Part shown: one piece after another, positions 1 through 5,993 of the stretch
Numbering within the stretch: position 1 is the stretch's first letter
How the letters are laid out: the number at the start of each line of letters is the position of its first letter
NCBI GenBank assembly: GCA_003220195.1
Contig: QHRT01000105.1
Location: forward strand, 1-10,805
Direction of reading: 5' to 3'
DNA length: 10,805 nt
From: Candidatus Rokuibacteriota bacterium
Lineage (GTDB): Bacteria > Methylomirabilota > Methylomirabilia > Rokubacteriales > CSP1-6
The notes under the pieces: model-generated
The model's database searches: none
The model's input: only the letters and a program-made list of their open reading frames with translations
What the model was told of the DNA's origin: nothing
Made by a program: the position numbers and the translations under genes

Positions 1-213
1 GTGCTCGGGGATCCGCCCTACAACTTCATGCTTCACACCGCGCCGTTGCGCGAGCCCGCGCTGGCGCACTTCCACTGGCACCTCGAGATCATCCCGAAAC
101 TGACCCGGGTCGCCGGCTTCGAATGGGGAAGCGGATTCTTCATCAACTCGGTGAGGCCGGAAGACGCCGCGGCCGCGCTGCGGGAGGTCGCAGATTCCGC
201 GATGCTATACTAG
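1..213 (+). CDS. galT: Galactose-1-phosphate uridylyltransferase, C-terminal end (5' truncated by window)
   Basis: This is the last 70 residues of a GalT-type enzyme of the HIT superfamily. The family exchanges UMP between UDP-glucose and galactose-1-phosphate in the Leloir pathway, in the cytoplasm. The frame is open from base 1 and stops at TAG 211-213. The first codon (GTG, then Leu-Gly-Asp) is internal, because the fragment begins inside the conserved PxYNFMLHTAP segment. Next come HFHWHLEIIP, with its His-x-His pair, and VAGFEWGSGFFIN, both typical of the C-terminal half of bacterial GalT; the ending PEDAAAALRE is also usual. The catalytic HPH motif would lie upstream, outside the window. 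tRNA-Gly starts 22 nt after the stop on the same strand, so the two could share a transcript. Family assignment is firm. Strict galactose specificity is inferred, since related ADP-glucose or sugar-1-phosphate nucleotidyltransferases share these motifs. Confidence 0.85.
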   Translation: MLGDPPYNFMLHTAPLREPALAHFHWHLEIIPKLTRVAGFEWGSGFFINSVRPEDAAAALREVADSAMLY

Positions 214-235
214 GCGCCGGTCGGGCGATCCAGCC

Positions 236-310
<75 letters not shown>

Positions 311-325
311 CCCTTCTGGACTCGC

Positions 326-1036
326 TCACGAGGCCGGCGGCGCCACGACGGAAAATCGGAACGTTCTCGGGGCCGGCGTTTGTCCGGCCTTCATGGCCAG
401 CACCACCAAAAAACTGGACCCCGGCGCAAGGCGCTCGAACACCGGTGGCGCATGCCAGAGGGTGGCGGTCGGCGCTCTCGGGCCGGCGCCTTGAGGCGTG
501 CTGAAGCGCACGACTCCGGCGGGGAAGACGAACTCGTTGAGCGTCGCGCCGGCGGCGATGACCGAGGGGACCATCGGGGCCGAGAGTTGATTCAGCTGCA
601 CGCCGCGGTGGATCATGCGATGTCGCTGGCCGCTCGGATCCACGAACACGCTTTCTTCCCAGTCGACTTGCACGTCGTTCCGCGAGGTGTTCGTGACGAT
701 CATCGAGAGCGCGTGGAGCCGCTCGATCCATTCTCCGGGAACGGGGCCCGCGCCTTCGAGACTCGTGGTCGTGTACGCGAAGCGCCACTGGCCCACGTCG
801 TCCGCCAGCACGATCGCGCCATACGCGCGATACGTCGACGTCTCGACGCGGCTCTGCAGCTGGCTCTCCCGTCTCAGCTCGATGACGCCCTGGCCCTCGG
901 GAGAGGTGAGGAGAAGCCGATGGAGGATCCGCGGCGGGCTTGCGGTTCGAGCAGGTGCCGTCGGCGTGTCCGGCGGAGTCTGCGCCGCGCAGCCGGCCAG
1001 GACGACGATCGCACCTGCGAGAAGGAGACGTTTCAT
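326..1036 (-). CDS. Putative outer-membrane lipoprotein of unknown function
   Basis: I do not recognise this 236-residue protein beyond its export signal. It starts MKRLLLAGAIVVLAGC: two positive residues, a hydrophobic stretch and lipobox L13-A14-G15-C16, so it should be lipidated at Cys16 by Lgt and cleaved by LspA. Ala17 at +2 argues against inner-membrane retention. A Pro/Thr/Ala-rich linker (about 18-36) follows, then a mixed hydrophobic/polar domain with alternating beta-type segments, for example around YGAIVLADDVGQWRFAYTTT and SMIVTNTSRNDVQVDW. The second could be an immunoglobulin-like fold with an NTS turn, but this is a guess. Only one cysteine remains in the mature form. ATG 1036 is chosen because it gives a perfect signal peptide; no Shine-Dalgarno precedes it. 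The gene is antisense to its neighbours and sits between tRNA-Gly and tRNA-Cys. Its codon use looks like that of its neighbours. lgt lies nearby on the other strand, but no functional link follows from that. Confidence 0.8.
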   Translation of the reverse strand: MKRLLLAGAIVVLAGCAAQTPPDTPTAPARTASPPRILHRLLLTSPEGQGVIELRRESQLQSRVETSTYRAYGAIVLADDVGQWRFAYTTTSLEGAGPVPGEWIERLHALSMIVTNTSRNDVQVDWEESVFVDPSGQRHRMIHRGVQLNQLSAPMVPSVIAAGATLNEFVFPAGVVRFSTPQGAGPRAPTATLWHAPPVFERLAPGSSFLVVLAMKAGQTPAPRTFRFSVVAPPAS

Positions 1037-1077
1037 TCCGCGCGTTGTATCATAAGGCTCTCGTCGCGATTGGGCAA
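1025..1077. promoter_or_regulatory. Candidate bidirectional sigma70-type promoter with overlapping -10 elements
   Basis: On the - strand, TTGCCC (1077-1072) and TATGAT (1054-1049) are separated by 17 bp. They point to the lipoprotein gene, with a predicted start near 1042, only a few bases before ATG 1036. On the + strand, TATCAT (1048-1053) overlaps the same sequence and has GAGACG (1025-1030) 17 bp upstream. It points to tRNA-Cys, with a predicted start near 1060, about 19 nt before the tRNA. Both -10 elements match TATAAT at five of six positions. The + strand -35 is weak (three of six). The - strand promoter is the stronger call. Use of both directions is inference from symmetry. Confidence 0.42.
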
Positions 1078-1078
1078 C

Positions 1079-1154
1079 GGCGGCGTACCCAAGTGGTTAA
1101 GGGAGCGGACTGCAAATCCGCGATGCGGCGGTTCGAATCCGCCCGCCGCCTCCA
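1079..1154 (+). tRNA. tRNA-Cys (anticodon GCA)
   Basis: Acceptor stem GGCGGCG (1079-1085) pairs with CGCCGCC (1144-1150); discriminator T and encoded CCA (1152-1154) follow. Anticodon stem GCGGA/TCCGC holds loop CTGCAAA, with GCA at 1112-1114. T stem GGCGG/CCGCC closes loop TTCGAAT (1132-1138). It decodes UGC and UGU. The 5' end lies 1 bp from the -35 element proposed for the divergent lipoprotein promoter. tRNA-Leu follows 38 nt downstream on the same strand, so the two are probably co-transcribed. A run of five T directly after CCA is not taken as a terminator. Confidence 0.97.
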
Positions 1155-1177
1155 TTTTTCACGGAGCGTCCGACAGC

Positions 1178-1189
1178 GTCCTCGAGGAC
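1178..1189. repeat. 12-bp perfect palindrome between tRNA-Cys and tRNA-Leu
   Basis: GTCCTCGAGGAC reads the same on both strands. In RNA it gives a GTCC/GGAC stem with a TCGA tetraloop, ending 3 nt before the mature 5' end of tRNA-Leu. The same GTCC/GGAC stem, with loop GCAA, forms the variable arm of tRNA-Leu at 1239-1250. It could help separate or process the two tRNAs, or be chance in GC-rich DNA. There is no T run after it, so it is not an intrinsic terminator. Confidence 0.35.
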
Positions 1190-1192
1190 TGG

Positions 1193-1280
1193 GGGGGCGT
1201 GGCGAAACCTGGCAGCCGCCGAGGACTTAAAATCCTCTGTCCGCAAGGACGTGCAGGTTCGAATCCTGCCGCCCCTACCA
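1193..1280 (+). tRNA. tRNA-Leu (anticodon UAA)
   Basis: This is a class II tRNA with a long variable arm. Acceptor stem GGGGGCG (1193-1199) pairs with CGCCCCT (1270-1276), with a G-T pair at the end; discriminator A and encoded CCA (1278-1280) follow. Anticodon stem GAGGA/TCCTC carries loop CTTAAAA, with anticodon TAA at 1228-1230. The variable arm GTCC-GCAA-GGAC lies at 1239-1250. T stem GCAGG/CCTGC closes loop TTCGAAT (1258-1264). Discriminator A and the long arm are leucine identity features. It reads UUA and UUG, rare codons in this GC-rich genome. It is the third member of the Gly-Cys-Leu trio. Confidence 0.97.
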
Positions 1281-1305
1281 CCCGCGCTCTGATGCCTCCC
1301 GCTGA

Positions 1306-1335
1306 TTGGACGCCGCCGAACGGCCAGGCTATCTT
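1306..1335 (+). promoter_or_regulatory. Weak candidate promoter for the lgt-led gene run
   Basis: TTGGAC (1306-1311) and TATCTT (1330-1335) are 18 bp apart, between tRNA-Leu and lgt. Each is only a partial match to the sigma70 consensus. Transcription would start near 1342, almost on ATG 1345 or about 30 nt before ATG 1375. Read-through from the tRNA genes is the alternative, as I see no terminator after tRNA-Leu. Confidence 0.22.
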
Positions 1336-1344
1336 ACGTTCGTC

Positions 1345-2271
1345 ATGCCCCCGCCCGCGCTGATCGGCTTCGCGATGTCGTCTCCGGGCGCCATCGCCTT
1401 CCAGATCGGACCGCTCGTCGTGCGCTGGTACGGCATCCTGATGGCGGTCGCGATCGTGGTCGGGTTGTGGCTCGCGCATCGTCAGGCGAAGAGCGAGGGG
1501 CTCGACGCCGACGACATCATCGGCGTCGGCCAGTGGTCCATCCTCGCCGGCCTGATCGGCGCCCGCGCCTACGAGGTCATCTTCAACTGGGATTACTACG
1601 GTCAGTACCCGTCGAAGATCATCGCGGTCTGGGAAGGGGGGCTGGCGATCCACGGGGGACTGATCGTCGGTCCGCTCGTCGGCGTCGTGCTCGCGTATCG
1701 CAAGAAGCTGCCCGTCCTGCGCGGGCTGGACATCGCCGCGCCGAGTCTCGCGATCGGTCAAGCGATCGGTCGCTGGGGGAACTTCTTCAACGAGGAAGCG
1801 TTCGGCCGACCGACCGAACTGCCGTGGAAGCTTTACATCTCACCCGAGCACCGGCCGGCGGGGTTCACCCAGGACGAGTTCTTCCATCCGACGTTTCTCT
1901 ACGAGTCGCTGTGGGACCTGGCCGTCTTCGCCGCCCTGGTCGTCATTCTCAGGCCGAGACTCCGCGAGCGTCACGGCGCGCTGTTCTTCGCCTATCTCGG
2001 GCTCTACTCGGTGGGACGGTTGGTCATCGAAGGCCTGAGGCTCGACAGCTTCTGGCTCGGGTCGCTCCGCGTCCCGCAACTCGCGAGCGTCGCCGGGATC
2101 GTGATCGCGATCGTGGGGATCATGTGGTCGCGCCGTCGCGGCTCGATGCGGCCGAGCAGGGCGCGATCCGCAAGGACTGGGGCGGTCGCATCGCGATCGC
2201 GCTCGTCTATCCGAACACGTACGCCGTGGGGATGTCGAACCTCGGATTCCAGACGATCTACTGGCATCTGA
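1345..2271 (+). CDS. lgt: Prolipoprotein diacylglyceryl transferase
   Basis: Lgt is an inner-membrane enzyme that transfers diacylglycerol from phosphatidylglycerol to the lipobox cysteine of prolipoproteins, the first step of lipoprotein maturation. From ATG 1345 the key motifs fall at classic positions. RWYG is at 27-30, IHGG with the essential His at 103, and the family signature GRWGNFFNEEAFG at 142-154 with Arg143 and Asn146. YSVGRLVIEG at 221-230 holds the second conserved Arg. About seven hydrophobic segments are visible, the last at about 247-260. ATG 1375 (MSSPGAIAFQIGPL) is an equally good start; neither has a clear Shine-Dalgarno. The last 40 or so residues are Arg/Ser-rich, unlike Lgt, and come from DNA that also encodes the start of the next gene in another frame. 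The family normally ends soon after the last membrane helix, near base 2150-2170. The TGA at 2269-2271 may therefore be a late stop after loss of the original one. Confidence 0.93.
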   Translation: MPPPALIGFAMSSPGAIAFQIGPLVVRWYGILMAVAIVVGLWLAHRQAKSEGLDADDIIGVGQWSILAGLIGARAYEVIFNWDYYGQYPSKIIAVWEGGLAIHGGLIVGPLVGVVLAYRKKLPVLRGLDIAAPSLAIGQAIGRWGNFFNEEAFGRPTELPWKLYISPEHRPAGFTQDEFFHPTFLYESLWDLAVFAALVVILRPRLRERHGALFFAYLGLYSVGRLVIEGLRLDSFWLGSLRVPQLASVAGIVIAIVGIMWSRRRGSMRPSRARSARTGAVASRSRSSIRTRTPWGCRTSDSRRSTGI

Positions 2272-2601
2272 ACCAGATCCCCGACGTCGTGTGCGAGCGG
2301 GTGTTCTTCCCCGACCCCGTGGACGTCGATGAGCTCCGCCGCGGCGGCGGCAGGCCCTTCTCGCTCGAATCCCAGCGGCCGCTGACCGACTTCCACCTGA
2401 TCGGCTTCTCCGTGACCTACGAGGGCGACTACCTGAACGTGCTGCGCCTGCTCGACCTGGCCGGGATCCCGCTCGAGTCCGGCGAGCGGCGATCCCACGA
2501 TCCGCTCGTGCTCATGGGCGGGGTCTGCGCGTTCTCGAACCCGGAGCCGCTCGCGCCGTTCATGGACGCGATCGCCGTCGGCGAGGGGGAGGAGCTGGTA
2601 T
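2124..2601 (+). pseudogene. Radical SAM protein, N-terminal B12-binding-like part, separated from its core by a frame change
   Basis: This frame encodes the N-terminal domain of the radical SAM protein that continues in another frame from about 2602. Visible family segments are QGAIRKDWGGRI, ALVYPNTYAVGMSNLGF, VVCERVFFPD, PFSLESQRPL, HLIGFSVTYEGDYLNVL, DLAGIPLESGER and AVGEGEEL. They are typical of the B12-binding-like N-terminal domain of such proteins. I see no DxHxxG cobalamin motif, so cofactor binding is doubtful. The likely start is GTG 2124 (MVAPSRLDAAEQ), inside lgt, with a weak GGGG about 6 nt upstream. After GEGEELV (to 2600) this frame turns into Arg-rich nonsense, and family sequence resumes one frame over as RQSFLDALASVEGIYVP. 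Dropping one base near 2600 joins the two into a 552-residue protein. The cause may be sequencing or assembly error or a true mutation. The nonsense frame stays open until the moaA stop, so no stop marks the break. Confidence 0.75.
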
Positions 2602-2646
2602 CGGCAAAGCTTCCTCGACGCGCTCGCGAGCGTCGAAGGGATCTAC

Positions 2647-3783
2647 GTGCCGGATCGTTACGAGGTGACCTACGCTGCGGACGCCACCCTCGCCGAGGTG
2701 AAGCCTCGTGGGACCGCGCCCTCCGTCGTGACCAAGCGCCGGCTCCGCGACGTGAACCGGTTCGAGACCATCTCGCTCGTGAAGACGCCGAACGCCGAGT
2801 ACGGACACATGGCGCTCCTGGAGGTGGGCAAGGGCTGCGGACGCGGATGTCGCTTCTGCCTCGAGGGCCAGGTCTATCGCCCGGTCCGGCATCGCAGCGT
2901 CGAGGCCCTGCGCGAGACCGTCCGGAAGTTCGCCGCCGACGGCTCGACGCGCGTCGGTCTCGTCGGCGCGTGCGTCAGCGACTATCCGTGGATCGGGCAA
3001 CTCCTCGACGTGGTGCACGACGCGGGGCTCGAGGTGTCGATCTCCTCGATCCGGGCCGACAGCCTGACCGATCCGCTCGTCGCGGCGCTCGCGCGCGGTG
3101 GGCATCGCACGCTCACGATCGCGCCCGAGGCGGGGACCGAGCGTCTCCGTCGCGTCATCCGCAAGGCGATTACGGACGAGCAGATCGACGGCGCGTGCGA
3201 TCTCGTTCGCCGGCGCGGGATCCCCAACCTCAAGACCTATTTCATGATCGGGCAGCCGACGGAGACCATGGCGGACGTGGAAGCGATCCCCGCGCTCGCC
3301 GCGCGCATGCTGGAACGGCTGCGCGTGCCGGATGGCCAGGGGCATCCGTTCGGCCGCCTCACGCTCTCGATCTCGTCGTTCGTGCCGAAGCCGTGGACAC
3401 CGTTCCAGTGGGCGCCCTTCGACGGCGCGCCCTCGCTCCAGAAGAAGCTAGAGCTGATCAAGCAGGGCGTCCGGCGTTTCTCGAACGTGCGCGTGCTGCA
3501 CGAGAACCCTCGCGAGGCCGCGCTCCAGGCGCTGCTCGCCCGCGGGGATCGCCGCGTTGCGCCCTTTCTCGCCCGCGCCGCGGCGCTCGACGGAGACTGG
3601 CGGCGAGCGCTTCGCGAGTGGGACGGCGATCCCGCGTTCTACACGACGCGTCCGCGCGGGACCGACGAACGGCTCCCGTGGGATCATCTCGACGTGGGCG
3701 TGAAGAAGAGCGGCTTGGTTCGGGAGTGGGAGCGTGCGCTCGCCGCGGACGCCGCGACGTCGCTCACGACGGTGGTCACATGA
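2647..3783 (+). CDS. Radical SAM protein of unknown function, catalytic and C-terminal part (frameshifted from its N-terminus)
   Basis: This frame carries the [4Fe-4S]/S-adenosylmethionine core. GKGCGRGCRFC holds CxxxCxxC, with cysteine codons at 2836, 2848 and 2857, followed by LEGQVYRPVRHRS. Later come TLTIAPEAGTERLRRVIRK, YFMIGQPTET and LSISSFVPKPWTPFQWAPF, all common in B12-binding-like/MiaB-like radical SAM proteins. Enzymes of this type use a 5'-deoxyadenosyl radical; the substrate here is unknown. GTG 2647 is only the first start-like codon in the frame. It is the Val of GIYVPDRYEV and is not a natural start: family sequence extends upstream to about 2602 and then continues in the other frame from 2124. 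The C-terminal third (about from 3430) has helical segments and LPWDHLDVGVKKSGLVREW. The stop overlaps the moaA start as ATGA (3780-3783), implying translational coupling. If the break is real, this half is unlikely to be translated efficiently and the gene is dead. Confidence 0.85.
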   Translation: MPDRYEVTYAADATLAEVKPRGTAPSVVTKRRLRDVNRFETISLVKTPNAEYGHMALLEVGKGCGRGCRFCLEGQVYRPVRHRSVEALRETVRKFAADGSTRVGLVGACVSDYPWIGQLLDVVHDAGLEVSISSIRADSLTDPLVAALARGGHRTLTIAPEAGTERLRRVIRKAITDEQIDGACDLVRRRGIPNLKTYFMIGQPTETMADVEAIPALAARMLERLRVPDGQGHPFGRLTLSISSFVPKPWTPFQWAPFDGAPSLQKKLELIKQGVRRFSNVRVLHENPREAALQALLARGDRRVAPFLARAAALDGDWRRALREWDGDPAFYTTRPRGTDERLPWDHLDVGVKKSGLVREWERALAADAATSLTTVVT

Positions 3784-4805
3784 CGAGCGTTCAGGACCGC
3801 TGGGGCCGCCGGCTCGGAAACCTTCGCATCTCGGTCACCGACCGGTGCAACCTCCGCTGCCAGTACTGCATGCCGGAGGACGAGTACGTCTGGCTGCCGC
3901 GCGAGGAGATCCTGCACTTCGAGGAGGTGAGTCGACTCGTCGACGTCTTCATCGAGCTCGGCGTCGACAAGGTGCGGCTCACCGGCGGCGAGCCGCTGCT
4001 CCGCCGCGACCTGCCACGGCTGATCCGCCTGGTGGTCGCGAAGCCCGGGTTGCGCGACGTCGCCATCACCACCAACGGCGTGCTGCTCGCCGCGCAGGCG
4101 CCGGATCTTCGTGCCGCGGGTCTCCACCGCGTGACCGTCAGTCTCGACACGTTGCGCCCCGAGCGATTCACGGCGCTCACGCGCCGGACCACGCACGGCG
4201 AAGTCCTCGAAGGGATCCGGGCGGTGACGGCCGCCGGATTCACCGGCACCAAGCTCGACACCGTGGTGATTCGCGGCGTGAACGACGACGAGCTGGTCGA
4301 CCTGATCGAGTTCGCGAAGACGGTGCCCGCGGAGATCCGGTTCATCGAGTACATGGACGTCGGCGGCGCCACGCGGTGGTCGATGCAGAACGTGGTCAGC
4401 CGCGCGGAGATGCTCGACGCGGTGAAGGGCCGGTACGGAGGCGTCGAACCGGTGATCGAGGTGACGACCGCGCCGGCCGACCGGTTCCGGCTGCCGGACG
4501 GCACCGTGTTCGGCATCATCTCGTCGACGACCGCGCCGTTCTGCGCCGACTGCGATCGCAGCCGCCTGACCGCCGACGGGATGTGGTACCTGTGCCTCTA
4601 CGCGCTCGCCGGGACGGATCTGCGCGGGCCGCTTCGCCGCGGAGCCACGACCGAGGAGCTCAAGTCGCTCATCACCGGGGGATGGACCGCCCGCACCGAT
4701 CGTGGGGCGGAGGCGAGGCTGGCGCTCCGCGAGCGGACGCCGCTCGTCCAGATCGGACGATTGAAGGCGGACCCGCACCTCGAAATGCACACGCGGGGAG
4801 GCTAG
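3780..4805 (+). CDS. moaA: GTP 3',8-cyclase (molybdenum cofactor biosynthesis protein A)
   Basis: MoaA converts GTP to (8S)-3',8-cyclo-7,8-dihydroguanosine 5'-triphosphate, the first step of molybdopterin synthesis, in the cytoplasm with MoaC as next enzyme. At 341 residues it has normal length. N-terminal DRCNLRCQYCMPE holds the radical SAM cluster ligands C23, C27 and C30. KVRLTGGEPLLRRDL is the SAM-binding GGEP region, followed by TTNGVLL and VSLDT. The second [4Fe-4S] cluster, which binds GTP, has ligands C255, C258 and C272 (CX2C-X13-C) in FCADCDRSRLTADG. The protein ends in the conserved Gly-Gly (MHTRGG). ATG 3780 overlaps the upstream stop; GGTGG at 3771-3775 is a weak ribosome site 4 nt before it. 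TAG 4803-4805 lies 1 nt before the next start. No other moa, moe or mog gene is visible, so the rest of the pathway must be elsewhere. Confidence 0.96.
   Translation: MTSVQDRWGRRLGNLRISVTDRCNLRCQYCMPEDEYVWLPREEILHFEEVSRLVDVFIELGVDKVRLTGGEPLLRRDLPRLIRLVVAKPGLRDVAITTNGVLLAAQAPDLRAAGLHRVTVSLDTLRPERFTALTRRTTHGEVLEGIRAVTAAGFTGTKLDTVVIRGVNDDELVDLIEFAKTVPAEIRFIEYMDVGGATRWSMQNVVSRAEMLDAVKGRYGGVEPVIEVTTAPADRFRLPDGTVFGIISSTTAPFCADCDRSRLTADGMWYLCLYALAGTDLRGPLRRGATTEELKSLITGGWTARTDRGAEARLALRERTPLVQIGRLKADPHLEMHTRGG
4795..4801 (+). promoter_or_regulatory. Strong ribosome binding site fixing the GTG start at 4807
   Basis: GGGGAGG lies inside the last codons of moaA, 5 nt before GTG 4807. It is the best Shine-Dalgarno sequence I see in front of any gene here. 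It supports the non-ATG start of the chlorite-dismutase-family gene and, with the 1-nt gap after the moaA stop, coupled translation. Confidence 0.7.
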
Positions 4806-4806
4806 C

Positions 4807-5526
4807 GTGGCGACCGGCGACGGCGTTCGCGTCGACGTCCTCGAGCGCGGCGCGGGAGAGCAGGTCTCGGAGCGCCGGCTCTACATACAGCTCCACGTCT
4901 TCGGCGGGTGCCTCGATCCGAAGCCGCTGGTGAGCGCTCTCGAAGCCGGCCGATTCGAGGCCGTGCTCTACCGGGACCTCGCTGACCCGCGCGGCGTCGG
5001 CGTGCTGGCGATGAGCGAGGATCCGAAGTTCTTCGTGACGGACTTGCGCGAGGCGCTCAATGGCGAGCCGTTCGCCGCGCTCTCGCGTGACCCCGAGCTC
5101 ACGATGTTCGGGCGGACGTACGCCTCGGGCTTCGAAGCCGATCTCGACGAGTGGCTGCTCCGGCGTCCCCGGAGGACGGCGCTGAATCCGGCATGGCCCT
5201 GGGCCGTCTGGTATCCGTTGCGGCGGACCGGCCCGTTCGCGCGGCTCAGCGTCAAAGAGCAAGGTGAAATCATCCGCGAGCACAGCGTGCTGGGACGCGC
5301 GTACGGTGACGCCGACCTGGCGCACGACGTCCGACTCGCGTGTCACGGCCTCGATCGCGACGACAACGACTTCGTCATCGGACTCGTCGGCCGTGATCTC
5401 CATCCGCTGTCCCACCTGGTCCAGACCATGCGGCGGACGGTGCAGACGGCGCAGTACATCGAGCGGCTGGGGCCGGTCTTCATCGGGCACGCCCTGTATC
5501 AGAGCCCCGCTCGTCCAGCTGGCTGA
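4807..5526 (+). CDS. Chlorite dismutase-family heme protein, probable coproheme decarboxylase (ChdC/HemQ) type
   Basis: Proteins of this family bind heme or coproheme in a dimeric alpha+beta barrel. HemQ/ChdC decarboxylates coproheme to heme b in the coproporphyrin-dependent heme pathway; true chlorite dismutases break chlorite into chloride and oxygen. The 239-residue protein fits the HemQ size. WYPLRR (135-140) corresponds to the HemQ YPMxK motif: catalytic Tyr is Y136, while the Lys four residues on is Arg (R140). REHSVLGRAYG (157-167) supplies the proposed proximal His H159. GLDRDDNDFVIGL (181-193) and YIERLGPVFIGHAL (217-230) are family landmarks. The distal residue is uncertain; H173 is near the right place. 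The Tyr favours decarboxylase over chlorite dismutase; this is inference from motifs. Start GTG 4807 has a strong ribosome site. No other heme gene is visible. The first 22 residues are variable and may be disordered. Confidence 0.85.
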   Translation: MATGDGVRVDVLERGAGEQVSERRLYIQLHVFGGCLDPKPLVSALEAGRFEAVLYRDLADPRGVGVLAMSEDPKFFVTDLREALNGEPFAALSRDPELTMFGRTYASGFEADLDEWLLRRPRRTALNPAWPWAVWYPLRRTGPFARLSVKEQGEIIREHSVLGRAYGDADLAHDVRLACHGLDRDDNDFVIGLVGRDLHPLSHLVQTMRRTVQTAQYIERLGPVFIGHALYQSPARPAG

Positions 5527-5544
5527 CGTCGGAACGCGACCGGG

Positions 5545-5979
5545 ATGGCGAAGAGAAGGCGCGCGAAGAAGACGATGCTCGGCGGCAAGGCCGCCGAGTT
5601 CGTCGCTCGCGAGCGCGTCTGTCGCGTCGCGACGGTCGGAGACGGCGTCGTCCCGCACCTCGTTCCGGTCTGCCACGTGCTGTCGGGCGGGAAGCTCTAC
5701 TTCGGCTCCGGCGACGACGCGCGGAAGGTTCTCAATCTGAAGGCGAACCCGCGCGTCGCGGTGACGGTCGACCTCTACTCCGACCACTGGGCGTCGTTGA
5801 AGGGCGTGATGGTGCAGGGAGCGGTGAGGTTGATCGAGCGTGGGCCGAGGTTCCAGAGCGTGCGGAAGCTGCTCTACGCCAAGTATCCGCAATATCCGCG
5901 CGAGGCGGCGATCTCGCCGTCGGATTCCGTCATCGTCGAGGTCACCCCGACGCACGTCTTCACCTGGGGGTTCGAGTAG
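5545..5979 (+). CDS. Pyridoxamine 5'-phosphate oxidase-fold protein (possible F420- or flavin-dependent reductase)
   Basis: This is a 144-residue split beta-barrel protein of the PPOX superfamily, whose members bind FMN, F420 or heme. After a basic start (MAKRRRAKK) come FVARERVCRVATV, VPHLVPVCHVL, GGKLYFGSGDDARKVLNL, NPRVAVTVDLYSDHW and VMVQGAVRLIE, the usual strand order. The KVLNLKANPRVAVTVD and DHWASLKGVMVQG blocks resemble the small actinobacterial-type PPOX proteins annotated as F420-dependent, but the sequence does not settle the cofactor. It is too short to be a classical PdxH. ATG 5545 follows the previous stop by 18 nt; the ribosome site is weak (GGAACG, ACCGGG). Position next to a heme-family gene suggests a redox or heme-related role, but this is speculation. 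The frame ends at TAG 5977-5979 after THVFTWGFE. Confidence 0.85.
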   Translation: MAKRRRAKKTMLGGKAAEFVARERVCRVATVGDGVVPHLVPVCHVLSGGKLYFGSGDDARKVLNLKANPRVAVTVDLYSDHWASLKGVMVQGAVRLIERGPRFQSVRKLLYAKYPQYPREAAISPSDSVIVEVTPTHVFTWGFE

Positions 5980-5993
5980 TCTCTCCGTCCCTC

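Noticed and set aside
1155..1159. Five T directly after the tRNA-Cys CCA, as a possible terminator
   Set aside because: The only stem before it is the tRNA itself, the run is short, and tRNA-Leu follows at once on the same strand.
1467..2123. Upstream part of the long frame that includes the radical SAM N-terminus
   Set aside because: It overlaps conserved lgt motifs in another frame and shows no family sequence until about 2150.
2590..2612. Programmed ribosomal frameshift at the radical SAM break
   Set aside because: No X-XXY-YYZ heptamer or obvious downstream structure is seen; an indel is simpler.
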